Of a stretch of 64,000 bases of DNA, positions 47,686 to 56,326 are shown piece by piece; position 1 is the first letter of the stretch; the number at the start of each line of letters is the position of its first letter. Origin of the DNA: Flavobacterium pisciphilum (GTDB lineage Bacteria > Bacteroidota > Bacteroidia > Flavobacteriales > Flavobacteriaceae). The notes under the pieces are model-generated. The model was given only the letters and a program-made list of their open reading frames with translations, was not told where the DNA came from and ran no database searches. Position numbers and translations under genes: made by a program. The stretch is from assembly GCF_020905345.1 (NCBI RefSeq), contig NZ_JAJJMO010000001.1, positions 3,286,001-3,350,000 of the forward strand. Direction: 5' to 3'.

Positions 47686-49281
47686 ATGGCAGTTAAATCA
47701 TTATACACAGATGAACTTTGGAAAAGATATTATGACAAAGTTGTTGATGGCAAAGCGGAATTTGCTATTAAAAAATATCCTCAATTAGATCCTTTTTTTG
47801 ACTTTCAAAACCAAAGTGATAAAATCAAAGATTTAGTTTCCGATGCAACTTTAAACTCTGTTGCCAATCATCCTTTTTTACCTTTTGTTAAAATTCTAAC
47901 TAAAACTCCAAGATTTAGATACCAAGAGACAGAAAAACAATATGCATTGGATACTAAAATTAGACCAATTGCCTTTGCTTCTCATTTTGATACCTATATT
48001 TATGGTTTTTATGCATTTGCCCTAAATGAAAAGTATCAAGATTATATTAAATCCAAAAAGTTTGACGATTGTATTTTAGCTTATCGTACCGATTTAGATG
48101 GAAAGTGTAATATACAGTTTGCAAAAGAAGTTTTTAATATTGTTCAGGATAGAATTAAAAACAATAAATCTTGTTCAGCAATTGCTATTGATATAACTGG
48201 CTATTTTGATAATATTGACCATTCAATATTAAAAGAGAAGTGGCACAAAATTCTCGGGACACCTATATTGCCAATTGACCAGTATAAAGTATTTCGGTCA
48301 TTAACTAAATATAGTTACATCAGTAAGAATAGTATTTTAAAACATTTTCAAATAGATTTAGATAAATACAGCAAGCATTGGCAATCTCTTTTAGATTTGA
48401 TACCTAATAGTATTAATGGTTCTACATTTAAAGAAAAATTTGATTTATTACGCAAACGAAAATTAATAGTAACCAATCTGCCAAAAAAGAATAAAAAGGA
48501 TGGTCGCTTAGAAAACCGTGGTATTCCTCAAGGTTCTGCAATGAGTGCAGTTCTTTCTAACATTTATCTAATAGATTTTGATAATTGGTTAAAAGAACAA
48601 AGTATAAATCTCGATTTTACATATAGAAGATATTGTGATGACATTATCATAATTTGTAATACTATTGATGCTAAAGACATAAATCAAAAATTAGTCGAAG
48701 AAATTGAAAAATACAAAGTTACAATTCAAAGTAAAAAGACAGAGTTAATTGAATTTAAAGTAAATTCTAAAGGGGTTATTAGAGGATTTAATAAGAGTAA
48801 AATAATTAAAGAAAATGCAACAATAAATAGCCAAAACGAGCAACAGTATTACAAAAATTTACAATATTTGGGTTTTGAATTTAATGGTCAAAACATATAT
48901 ATTCGTCCAGGAAGCTTATCGAGATATTTTAGAAAAATGAAAGGCAGAATTATTAAGTCAATAATGATGTCATATAGTGATAAATCGAAAAAAGACAAAA
49001 TACTCAAAAAACAAATATTTGAAAGATATTCCCATTTAGGAAAAAGAAACTTTCTTTCTTATGCTATAAATTCTTCAAAAGAATTTTATTCTAATTCAAA
49101 AGGTGTAAAAAAAGAAGGAATGAATTCTTTGAGTATAAAAAGACAGCTAACCTCCCACTTTAGTATAATGGAACAATCAATTAATAATAAGTCATTTCAG
49201 AGATATGAATTCAAAATAGTCAAAAGAAATGCCAAAATTGAAGCAGGTAAAAGGGTAAAAGAAGTTATTTATAAGGAATAA
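47686..49281 (+). CDS. Defence-type reverse transcriptase (DRT2-like)
   Basis: A 531-residue reverse transcriptase. Motif A is AIDITGYFDNIDH (about residue 166), motif B NRGIPQGSAMS (about 277), motif C YRRYCDDIIIIC (catalytic YCDD, about 315), and the primer-grip region LQYLGFEFNG follows. The lysine-rich C-terminal 130 residues are helical and carry no maturase or endonuclease domain. It stands alone behind a long structured leader, unlike group II introns or retrons with a short msr-msd. Overall it fits the unknown-group/DRT class, most like DRT2; placement among DRT types is from memory of motifs and layout. Confidence 0.75.
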   Translation: MAVKSLYTDELWKRYYDKVVDGKAEFAIKKYPQLDPFFDFQNQSDKIKDLVSDATLNSVANHPFLPFVKILTKTPRFRYQETEKQYALDTKIRPIAFASHFDTYIYGFYAFALNEKYQDYIKSKKFDDCILAYRTDLDGKCNIQFAKEVFNIVQDRIKNNKSCSAIAIDITGYFDNIDHSILKEKWHKILGTPILPIDQYKVFRSLTKYSYISKNSILKHFQIDLDKYSKHWQSLLDLIPNSINGSTFKEKFDLLRKRKLIVTNLPKKNKKDGRLENRGIPQGSAMSAVLSNIYLIDFDNWLKEQSINLDFTYRRYCDDIIIICNTIDAKDINQKLVEEIEKYKVTIQSKKTELIEFKVNSKGVIRGFNKSKIIKENATINSQNEQQYYKNLQYLGFEFNGQNIYIRPGSLSRYFRKMKGRIIKSIMMSYSDKSKKDKILKKQIFERYSHLGKRNFLSYAINSSKEFYSNSKGVKKEGMNSLSIKRQLTSHFSIMEQSINNKSFQRYEFKIVKRNAKIEAGKRVKEVIYKE

Positions 49282-49427
49282 ACTTTTTTCAGCTCATTTA
49301 CTGCACAAAATCTTAGTCTAGTCCAATTATTCCTAAACTCACATCTTTGTTTGTTTCAATTCGCTAATTTTATTTTTCAAACAACATTTTGTATCTTTAA
49401 TTCCGTCTTTTAAAGAGGTATTTTTTT

Positions 49428-50499
49428 ATGGAAACTATCGAATTAACTAGAAAAGAATTATACGATATAGTATGGTCAACAACACTTTCAAAGTTGACGC
49501 ACCAGTATGCATATACAAATGACGGAATTAAAAAACTGTGTAAACAATTTGAAATCCCTATGCCTGATGGTAGTTATTGGTCAAAACTCAAATTCAATAA
49601 AAAGTGTAAAAAAGAAAAGCTCAATCCAATCTTCGGTGGAGTTGATAAAATCGTTTTAAAGATAAGGAAAGAAGGTGATCCCATCAATGTAGATCAAACA
49701 CCACTAACCATTAGAAGTAAAGAGATTGAGAATGATCACAATGCGCCTTTAATTGTTCCGGATGAAATAATAAAACCGGACATTCTAACCATTCAAACCA
49801 AACAATATTGGAAAGAAAAAATTTCTTTCTCCTCATATAGAGAGGATAATAGAATTATATACCCTATCCGAGTTGAAAAAAAAAAATCGGGAAAGAGCGT
49901 TGCGATTTATGGATACATTCACAAAATTAATTAGATATAGAGGACATACAATTTCTAAACAATATTATGATACTGGCGTACTTATAGATGAAATTTTCAT
50001 TGAAATAGATTTAAGAGAGGCATCTAAAAGAGTCCCAGCAAAACCTCCGTATAGCGGAACAGAATTAGTCCCAATTGGTGAATTTATTTTTAAAGTAGGT
50101 AAATATTCAGGAGAAAAAGAATGGCGTGACGGTAAAGTAAAATTAGAAGAAATACTATCGAGAATAGTTGCCAAAATAGAGCTTTTAGCACAAAGTGAAA
50201 AGGAATGGAAAGAACGTTCAAGAATTGCAAGTTTAATAAGAGAGGAAGAGGAAAAACGCTTGGCAGAAATTAAAAAACGTAGAGATGAAGAAGTAACCAA
50301 ATTCAATAAGCTAGTAGCACTATCAGAACAATACAACAAAACGCTTTTAATCAGACAATATATAGAAGCCACCAAACAGAAGGCTATCGACACTAATAGT
50401 TTAACTTCTGAAAAACAAGAATGGATCAATTGGGCAACTGATAAAGCGGATTGGCTTGATCCATTAATCAACAAATCAGATGTTATTTTAGATTCCTGA
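49428..50499 (+). pseudogene. Broken gene: mobile-element protein of unknown function, frameshifted
   Basis: Two overlapping frames form one protein. The first (49428-49934) begins METIELTRKELYDIVWS, an N-terminus seen in HTH-like hypothetical proteins of mobile elements. Its frame is lost at a run of 11 A (49876-49886). Removing one A joins VEKK to NRERALRFMDTF, giving one continuous protein of about 356 residues ending at 50499. The second half has a charged coiled coil (SLIREEEEKRLAEIKKR) and a WINWATDKADWLDP tail. It may be a true pseudogene, a slippage-read gene or a homopolymer sequencing error. Confidence 0.7.
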
Positions 50500-50577
50500 C
50501 CTATTACTAATTAAGCATTTTACATTTAGTTAAAATCAAGATTTGATTTATGTTTTTTCTCTAATTTTATATTAAAA

Positions 50578-50895
50578 ATGGAAAATCCTTTTGAACTTAT
50601 TTTAGAAAGATTAGATGAAATTGAAAAAGCAATTTCAAAACTTAACATAAATACTCCAATTGCCGAAGTAAATCATCCAATGGATATTAAAGAGTTAACA
50701 GCATATCTAAAAAATAGTAAGTCCGCTATTTATAAAATGACTGCCTCGAATGATATTCCACATTATAAAAGTGGTAAAAGACTCTATTTTAAAAAATCAG
50801 AAATAGATAAATGGATATTTTCAAATAAGATAAAGACCAATGATGATATCGAAAGAGAAGCAATGGAATACATAAGGAAAAATCCAAGGAGATAA
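50578..50895 (+). CDS. Excisionase-like helix-turn-helix protein (second copy)
   Basis: A 105-residue protein: an N-terminal dimer-like helix (ILERLDEIEKAISKL) and an excisionase-type HTH (MDIKELTAYLKNSKSAIYK then RLYFKKSEIDKWI). It is paralogous to the HTH protein at 25514. Located near the integrase, it is the better candidate for the recombination directionality factor. Confidence 0.8.
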   Translation: MENPFELILERLDEIEKAISKLNINTPIAEVNHPMDIKELTAYLKNSKSAIYKMTASNDIPHYKSGKRLYFKKSEIDKWIFSNKIKTNDDIEREAMEYIRKNPRR

Positions 50896-50937
50896 AATAT
50901 ATCATTCCCTAAGAAAGTTTTGCATTCCAAAGAAACA

Positions 50938-51138
50938 CGGGTAATCAAGCGGTCTCACTCCAGTCGTTCGCTTTGTTCCGTTCGGCTGTTCCGTTCGTTC
51001 GTTGGCAGAAAAAAGCCACCTTCCTTCATTCCACAGTCCACTCGTCAGCATAGCGTCGGCCAGCCCCGAAAAAGGGCAGACCGCCACTACGCTTCCTCGC
51101 CCTCATCTTTACACGCTCTCTTCCTGCGTTCGGCGGGG
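50938..51138 (+). repeat. GC-rich direct repeat, copy B
   Basis: Starts CGGGTAATCAAGCGGTCTCA; includes CAGCCCCGAAAAAGGGCAG and CACTACGCTTCCTCGCC, which correspond to 46889-46930 in copy A. It has about 50 bp more than copy A in the middle. Together the copies bracket the RT, the broken gene and the second HTH gene. Confidence 0.8.
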
Positions 51139-51506
51139 CTATTACATCCACAATACAGCTTCATTCCATTTCTCTCTGCAGGCTCCGCTCCATTATATTC
51201 AGCAGTATTATGTCTGTCGCCCCTAGTTTTTTCAGCGGTTTCTCCTTCGCCAGCCATCGGGGGTAGTAACCCCGCAGTTTCATGCTCATACCCGCTCCGT
51301 GTCTCCCTTGTACTCCTACGTCTATGGTGACAGTTCGATTGCCACAACCCCACCACTGGACTCCTCGTCCCGTCAGAAAAAGACGGGACTGCGGTGCTTG
51401 GGGGTGTTTATTGCCGTTTTTACAAGAACTTTCCCGAAAAGTGCTAAACAACAATATCCATCTTTGAAAAAAAATAAAAATAAGATAGTAAAGTAAAGTT
51501 CCTATT

Positions 51507-51600
51507 TCAAAAAGTAAAGTTCAAGCCCTCCGGGTTTTTGATAAAATCTCCACCCATTCGGGTTATATTTTATCAAAAAAACTTGACTTCTTTTGAAATC
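51507..51600. repeat. Large inverted repeat upstream of the integrase end
   Basis: Perfect inner arms TTTTTGATAAAAT (51535-51547) and ATTTTATCAAAAA (51567-51579), with partly matching outer arms (TTTCAAAAAGTAAAGTTCAAG-like on the left; CTTGACTTCTTTTGAAA on the right). It lies 3' of the integrase gene, so it may be a strong terminator, a recombination accessory site or an origin. Confidence 0.6.
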
Positions 51601-51770
51601 TCCACTAATGCGAGGACTTTCTTTTTTTTTTTCTTTTTTTCTTTGTGAAAATTATAAAGGAAAAAACCGTGGATTGATAATCCTTCTGATTATAAAAAAG
51701 TAAGTTTATCGGAGACTATAATTACATTCGTAAAAAGATGAAGTTTTTGTATTTTAAAGTTCCAATAATT

Positions 51771-52997
51771 TTAGATCAAGTTCTCAAAGGCGAAATCTAA
51801 ATCTGTAGTGTTGAAATCTTCTAAATAAGTTTCAGTTGTTTTAATAGATTGATGTCCTAAGGCTTGCTTAATCATGACGGTATTGATGCCTTTTTTTAAA
51901 GATATTGTTGCAAAGGTGTGTCTAGCAGTATAAAAAGTTACTTTGTTTTTAATACCACATTGGAGTGCAATAATGTTGAGAAGTTTTCCATAATAATTTA
52001 AAACACTTTTTTTTCTATCTCTCAATTCTTCTTTTGTATAGAGTTTTTCATTTTTGTCTAAAATTGGAAAAATGTAATCGGTATCAAATGGCCGATAAAT
52101 TTTAAAGTAGTTTAGAATAGTTCTCGTATAATTATTATTTGGTATTTTTACATTTAATTTTACTTGCGTTTTGTTTCTAATATACGAAAAACTGCTTAAA
52201 TCAACATCTTCCCATTTTAACTCAGCTACATCTGTAAAATTCATGCCTCGGCAGTAAAAACTAAATAGATAAGCATACAATGCTTTCGTACCCTCTTTGT
52301 TTTCAGAAACGTCATAGTCCAGTAATAGTTGTAACTCTTGTTTACTTAAAGCCTTCTTTACTTTACTGGATTTCAATTTTGAAATTATATAATCTTTAAA
52401 AGGATAAAACTCACTAGAAATAATTTTAGATTTTATTGCTGAGTTATATATTGCTCTAATATTGCGCATATATACGCCAATACCACCATCGTTACAGTTA
52501 TGAGCTCGCAAATGAGATTCGAAAGCTATCAGAAGATCGTAATTAATTTTTGTAAAATCGTAAGTTATAATTGTTGGTCTAAATCTCATAAGAGCAGAAA
52601 TGGTGTCACGATAGGAACAGCTTGAACTAATTTTTCCAGATTCTTTTAATTGAAGTTTTCTCTCCTCAAAATAAGCGATAAAGCTTAGTTTTTTAACTTC
52701 TTCAGGTCTAAATAAAGAGTCAAATGATTCAAGAGAATAGTTATGACCTTCCTCAATCATAATATTTAATATTTTGGAAGCATCTTGTTTTATTGAATTT
52801 AATATTCGATTACATTGTAAATAATTTGGGAATTTAGATGTAAATTCATTTGCTTTGTTGTTCCAAAATTTTGGTAATACATTGTAAGGGGTTTTGTAGA
52901 ATTTCGATTTTCTGTTTATGGTTATCCTTAAATTAATAGGAAAAGTGCCGTCATTAAGAATTGTTTTTTTTAGGATGATTTTTACACTAGCTTTCAT
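51771..52997 (-). CDS. Tyrosine recombinase (site-specific integrase)
   Basis: Integrates and excises the element at the tRNA. The ATG at 52997 (MKASVKIILKK) is chosen; the longer frame adds a Cys-rich leader not seen in the family. It has an N-terminal arm-binding and a SAM-like core-binding domain (about residues 1-200), then the catalytic domain with R in FYCRGMNFTD, the R-H pair in TARHTFA, His in ALGHQS and the nucleophile Tyr in TTETYLED. It is of the Bacteroidota phage-integrase type, 408 residues. Its start is 153 bp from attR. Confidence 0.93.
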   Translation of the reverse strand: MKASVKIILKKTILNDGTFPINLRITINRKSKFYKTPYNVLPKFWNNKANEFTSKFPNYLQCNRILNSIKQDASKILNIMIEEGHNYSLESFDSLFRPEEVKKLSFIAYFEERKLQLKESGKISSSCSYRDTISALMRFRPTIITYDFTKINYDLLIAFESHLRAHNCNDGGIGVYMRNIRAIYNSAIKSKIISSEFYPFKDYIISKLKSSKVKKALSKQELQLLLDYDVSENKEGTKALYAYLFSFYCRGMNFTDVAELKWEDVDLSSFSYIRNKTQVKLNVKIPNNNYTRTILNYFKIYRPFDTDYIFPILDKNEKLYTKEELRDRKKSVLNYYGKLLNIIALQCGIKNKVTFYTARHTFATISLKKGINTVMIKQALGHQSIKTTETYLEDFNTTDLDFAFENLI

Positions 52998-53149
52998 TTT
53001 TAATATTTTTAAAAGTTCAACATACGTACAACAAAGGCATACATATTGTGAAGCAGGATGAAACAAAAATATTTTTAAAAAATGATAAATAGCTATAATA
53101 TAGTAGCTTTGAAGCTAAATGAAATTAAATACAAACATTAATAGTCTAT

Positions 53150-53192
53150 CTCATAATCAGGTGGTCCCTGGTTCGAGCCCAGGTGGGACCAC
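53150..53192 (+). repeat. attR (direct repeat, displaced tRNA 3' end)
   Basis: Exact 43-bp copy of 24484-24526. This is the original chromosomal tRNA 3' end, left behind when the island supplied a new one. No tRNA 5' half precedes it, so it is not a functional tRNA. Confidence 0.92.
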
Positions 53193-53202
53193 AGTTTAAA
53201 TC

Positions 53203-53226
53203 AAGCCTTACAGAAATGTAAGGCTT
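53203..53226 (+). terminator. Original tRNA terminator beyond attR
   Basis: Perfect hairpin AAGCCTTACA-GAAA-TGTAAGGCTT followed by T. It is nearly the same as the hairpin after the intact tRNA. The following 53227-53700 is T-rich and shows no gene. Confidence 0.85.
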
Positions 53227-53700
53227 TTTTTGTGGGTTTTTGTTTTAGGTTTGATTTGTGTTTTAGCTAGAGATAAAATGCAACGAGTGTTTTTGGGTAA
53301 TCTATAATTGTTTAAGAGTTTGGTTGGGAGGTTGTTTTCTTTTTGGCTTTAAATTCAAAATAAAATCTGTGTTGTGGCTTTTTTGATGATTAGATAGTAG
53401 TATTGGAGTTTGTGATTTTGTTTTTAGATATCATTGTGTAAGATTTTATTTATTTTAACGATTGGTTTTTTAGTAGTGATTGTTTTCTTTTTTGGTTTAA
53501 TGTATTTGGATGCCAGTTAATTGTATTTGTTTTATTGAGTTTTATGAAGCTTTTTTATTAGTGGTATTGTAGCTTTCTTTAAAAATGATACATTTGTTGA
53601 GTAATTCTGTTTGGAATTTATAGTCTGCGGAATTTAGTTTTAAAAAAAAAACAGATTTTCCGATTTATTGCATTTAATTTTAAAGGATTAAATTTTTTGT

Positions 53701-53937
53701 ATGAAAATTATTTCACGTAGGTTTTTAATGGCTATAATAGCCTTGTTTGGAGTCATCAGTGTTTTTTCAGCTCCTGCTCCTCCTGCCCCTCCTATTCAGC
53801 AACGTACTGGTCCTCCAGTGCCGCCAGAGGAGCAACTGCCTATTGATCAGGGCTTGGTGTTTCTGATTGTGGCTGCATTAATATTTGGAACGTATATAAT
53901 ATACAAGCATAAATTAAAGCAAAAAACTCCAGCGTAA
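53701..53937 (+). CDS. Small proline-rich membrane protein
   Basis: A 78-residue protein: signal peptide or first membrane segment (FLMAIIALFGVISVFSA), a Pro-rich stretch (APAPPAPPIQQRTGPPVPPE), a second membrane helix (LVFLIVAALIFGTYII) and a short basic tail. Such small proteins are frequent in flavobacterial genomes, with unknown role. Its stop codon lies inside the loop of a strong terminator (53926-53950). Confidence 0.7.
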   Translation: MKIISRRFLMAIIALFGVISVFSAPAPPAPPIQQRTGPPVPPEEQLPIDQGLVFLIVAALIFGTYIIYKHKLKQKTPA

Positions 53938-53952
53938 ACTGGAGTTTTTTTT
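53926..53952 (+). terminator. Terminator overlapping the small-protein stop codon
   Basis: ACTCCAG / CTGGAGT hairpin with a run of T. The TAA stop at 53935-53937 is in the loop. Confidence 0.85.
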
Positions 53953-53971
53953 GTTTTTAAGACAATTTTCT

Positions 53972-54559
53972 TTAATTGTTTTGGTAAAGTCTTGAGACGT
54001 ATTTGCCGATTACATCAAACTCTAAATTTATTTTTGTTCCAACTTTAAAGTCTTTGAAATTAGTGTTCTCAAATGTGTATGGAATTATTGATACGCTAAA
54101 TTGATTCTTTTTAGAATTCACAACAGTTAAGCTAACTCCATTTACGGTAATTGATCCTTTTTCGATTGTGATGTTGTTTAGTTTTTCATCGTATTCAAAA
54201 GTGTAGTTCCAGCTACCATTGGCTTCTTCAATAGAAATGCAGTTGCCTATTTGGTCTACATGACCTTGAACAATGTGTCCGTCAAGGCGGTCGCTTAATT
54301 TCATGCCTCTTTCTAGGTTGATGATATCTCCGACTTTCCAGTCACCAATGTTTGTTTTTTGGATTGTTTCAGCTATGGCTGTAACGGTGTAAAGTGAGTT
54401 CTGTGTATTTACAACAGTTAAGCAGATGCCGTTGTGGGAGACACTTTGGTCTATTTTGAGTTCGTTTGTAATAGAAGAATCTACAGTTATGTGAAGATTA
54501 TCTCTGTCTTTTCTTATTTCGACTACATTGCCAAGGGTTTCTATGATTCCTGTAAACAT
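53972..54559 (-). CDS. ribE: Riboflavin synthase
   Basis: Converts two 6,7-dimethyl-8-ribityllumazine molecules to riboflavin. The 195-residue protein has two similar lumazine-binding barrels: the first starts MFTGIIETLG and contains SHNGICLTVV, the second starts DGHIVQGHVDQIG and contains TVNGVSLTVV. It is divergent from pdxA with a 58-bp gap. Confidence 0.95.
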   Translation of the reverse strand: MFTGIIETLGNVVEIRKDRDNLHITVDSSITNELKIDQSVSHNGICLTVVNTQNSLYTVTAIAETIQKTNIGDWKVGDIINLERGMKLSDRLDGHIVQGHVDQIGNCISIEEANGSWNYTFEYDEKLNNITIEKGSITVNGVSLTVVNSKKNQFSVSIIPYTFENTNFKDFKVGTKINLEFDVIGKYVSRLYQNN

Positions 54560-54576
54560 TTCTTATTTTATTTTAC

Positions 54577-54584
54577 TAAATTTG
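54577..54584 (+). promoter_or_regulatory. pdxA promoter -7 element
   Basis: TAAATTTG fits TAnnTTTG and is followed by CACA, 33 bp before the pdxA ATG. No clear -33 box is seen. Confidence 0.45.
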
Positions 54585-54617
54585 CACATCAAAATTAGTA
54601 ATAAATAACCTGTGGTC

Positions 54618-55667
54618 ATGATAAAAAATGCAGAAAATATAATCGTCGGAATTTCAATTGGAGATTTAAACGGTATTGGAAGCGAAGTTGTTCTTAAAAC
54701 ATTCGAAGATTCTCGAATGCTAGAGCTGTGTACCCCAGTTATTTTTGCAAATGTAAAAATACTGTCGTTTATAAAAAAGAATTTCACGTCATCAGTAATG
54801 TTGCACGGAATTGATAAATTGGATCAGATTTTACCAGGAAAAATTAATGTTTATAATCTTTGGAGAGAAGGTATTGATATTAATTTGGGGACTAATGATG
54901 ATAAAGTAGGAGGGTATGCGATACGATCTTTTGTTGCTGCAACAAAAGCTTTAAAAGAAGGAATTGTTGATGTTTTGGTTACTGCGCCTATTAATAAATA
55001 TAATATTCAGTCAGAAACATTTAAATTTCCGGGGCATACTGATTATTTGGATCAAGAGTTAGAAGGTAATGCTTTGATGATGATGGTTCAAGATAATTTA
55101 AGAGTTGGTTTGTTGACAGATCATATTCCGTTAAGTGAAGTAGCTTCACATCTTACAGAAGAATTAATCGAGCGAAAAATCCAAACGATAAAGCAGTCGT
55201 TGATTCAAGATTTTAGTATTAATAAGCCAAAAATTGCAGTTTTAGGACTAAATCCACATTGTGGAGATGGTGGTGTAATTGGTAAAGAAGACGATGCTGT
55301 TTTGAAGCCAGCATTAAAGAAAATATTTGATAAAGGAACATTGGTTTTTGGACCTTTTCCTGCAGATGGTTTTTTTGGAAGTAGTCAATATGAAAAATAT
55401 GATGCAATTGTAGCGACATATCATGATCAAGGATTGATTCCTTTTAAGACATTATCATTTGGTAAAGGGGTTAATTATACAGCAGGTTTAAATAAGGTCA
55501 GAACCTCGCCAGATCACGGTACGGCGTATGATATTGCTGGGAAAGATATTGCAGATTACAATTCATTTAAGGAGGCTGTTTATTTAGCAATAGACATATT
55601 TCGCTCTCGTAATCAATATGAGGAGATTAGCAAAAAACCTCTCAAAATAAAAGAAAAACAGTTATAA
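54618..55667 (+). CDS. pdxA: 4-hydroxythreonine-4-phosphate dehydrogenase
   Basis: Step of the DXP-dependent pyridoxal phosphate pathway. Metal-binding histidines are visible in FPGHTDYLD, in the LNPHCGDGG loop and in ATYHDQGLIPFK. The ATG at 54618 is preferred to a GTG two codons upstream. The length of 349 residues is typical. Its product, PLP, is also the cofactor of the D-TA-type enzyme in this window, though the genes are not linked. Confidence 0.95.
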   Translation: MIKNAENIIVGISIGDLNGIGSEVVLKTFEDSRMLELCTPVIFANVKILSFIKKNFTSSVMLHGIDKLDQILPGKINVYNLWREGIDINLGTNDDKVGGYAIRSFVAATKALKEGIVDVLVTAPINKYNIQSETFKFPGHTDYLDQELEGNALMMMVQDNLRVGLLTDHIPLSEVASHLTEELIERKIQTIKQSLIQDFSINKPKIAVLGLNPHCGDGGVIGKEDDAVLKPALKKIFDKGTLVFGPFPADGFFGSSQYEKYDAIVATYHDQGLIPFKTLSFGKGVNYTAGLNKVRTSPDHGTAYDIAGKDIADYNSFKEAVYLAIDIFRSRNQYEEISKKPLKIKEKQL

Positions 55668-55710
55668 ACAAAAAAAGGTGAATAAGATTATTAGTTTTAC
55701 AATAATTTTA

Positions 55711-55718
55711 TATCTTTG
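55711..55718 (+). promoter_or_regulatory. Promoter -7 element of the DUF177-rpmF operon
   Basis: TATCTTTG followed by CACC is a classic strong Bacteroidota promoter core. It lies 57 bp upstream of the DUF177 ATG. No good TTG box is seen upstream. Confidence 0.6.
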
Positions 55719-55774
55719 CACCCCGATTCAGAGTTCTGTGACTCAGAATATGAATTAGGAAAAATGATGTTGAA

Positions 55775-56317
55775 ATGAGCAAAACAAAAGAATATTTAAT
55801 TCCATTCGTTGGGTTAAAGTTAGGTAAACACCATTTTGAGTATCAAATAAGTAATGTGTTCTTTGAAGACTTTGATTATGATGAATTTCAAAATTCAGAT
55901 ATTAAAGTAAATTTAGTTTTAGAGAAGAAAAGCAACATGTTAGAGTTGAGTTTCAAACATATAGGGACAGTGAATGTGCCATGTGACTTAACGAGTGAAG
56001 ATTTTGATTTGCCTTTAAAAGGTAAAATGAAGTTATTAGTTCGTTTTGGAGAAGCTTTTAATAACGACAACGAAGAACTGCTTATTCTGCCTTATGGTGA
56101 ATTCGAAATAGATATTGCACAATATATCTATGAAATGATTGCACTTTCGGTACCTCTAAAAAGGATTCATCCAGGGATTAAAGATGGAAGTTTAAAGACG
56201 GAAGCTTTAGATAAACTGAATGAGTTGACTATAAAAGAACAAAAAGAAGAGAGTACAAAAGAAGAAGATATTGACCCTCGTTGGGACAAATTAAAGAAAC
56301 TATTAACGGATAAATAA
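55775..56317 (+). CDS. yceD: DUF177 (YceD-family) protein
   Basis: A 180-residue protein of the YceD family, linked to large-subunit rRNA metabolism and nearly always encoded directly before rpmF, as here (10-bp gap). The LPLKGKMKLLVRFGEAF segment and the C-terminal EEDIDPRWDKLKKLL tail fit the family. The four-Cys pattern of some homologues is absent. Confidence 0.88.
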   Translation: MSKTKEYLIPFVGLKLGKHHFEYQISNVFFEDFDYDEFQNSDIKVNLVLEKKSNMLELSFKHIGTVNVPCDLTSEDFDLPLKGKMKLLVRFGEAFNNDNEELLILPYGEFEIDIAQYIYEMIALSVPLKRIHPGIKDGSLKTEALDKLNELTIKEQKEESTKEEDIDPRWDKLKKLLTDK

Positions 56318-56326
56318 TATAGTAAA

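Larger units (their letters stand above)
50896..51770. other. Non-coding stretch with GC-rich block and inverted repeat
   Basis: The part at about 50930-51440 is clearly richer in G and C than its surroundings and gives several overlapping frames on both strands, none with family motifs or a credible start; I call no gene. It contains direct repeat copy B. From 51480 the sequence returns to AT-rich and holds the large inverted repeat at 51507-51600. Confidence 0.6.
24484..53192. mobile_element. Integrative mobilizable element in a tRNA gene, with defence cargo
   Basis: The ends are 43-bp identical direct repeats (24484-24526 and 53150-53192) covering the tRNA 3' half. A tyrosine recombinase lies at the right end. 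Between them are two excisionase-like HTH genes, primase-type replication genes, a BfmA/MobB-type relaxase pair with an oriT-like hairpin, and about 20 kb of restriction and reverse-transcriptase genes. No type IV secretion genes are present, so transfer would need a helper element. Its length is about 28.7 kb. Confidence 0.9.

Noticed and set aside
47686..49281. Group II intron or retron
   Set aside because: The RT lacks maturase and endonuclease domains. The leader shows no recognisable intron domain V/VI, and there is no downstream intron end. A retron would usually have a shorter msr-msd and often an effector gene; neither is evident.
51087..51454. Minus- and plus-strand reading frames of 60-140 codons in the GC-rich block
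   Set aside because: They overlap one another on both strands, are rich in Arg, Ser and Pro with no motif, and arise from high G+C. No frame is supported over the others.
53150..53192. Second tRNA gene
   Set aside because: Only the 3' half is present, with no acceptor 5' strand or D arm upstream; it is the attR remnant.
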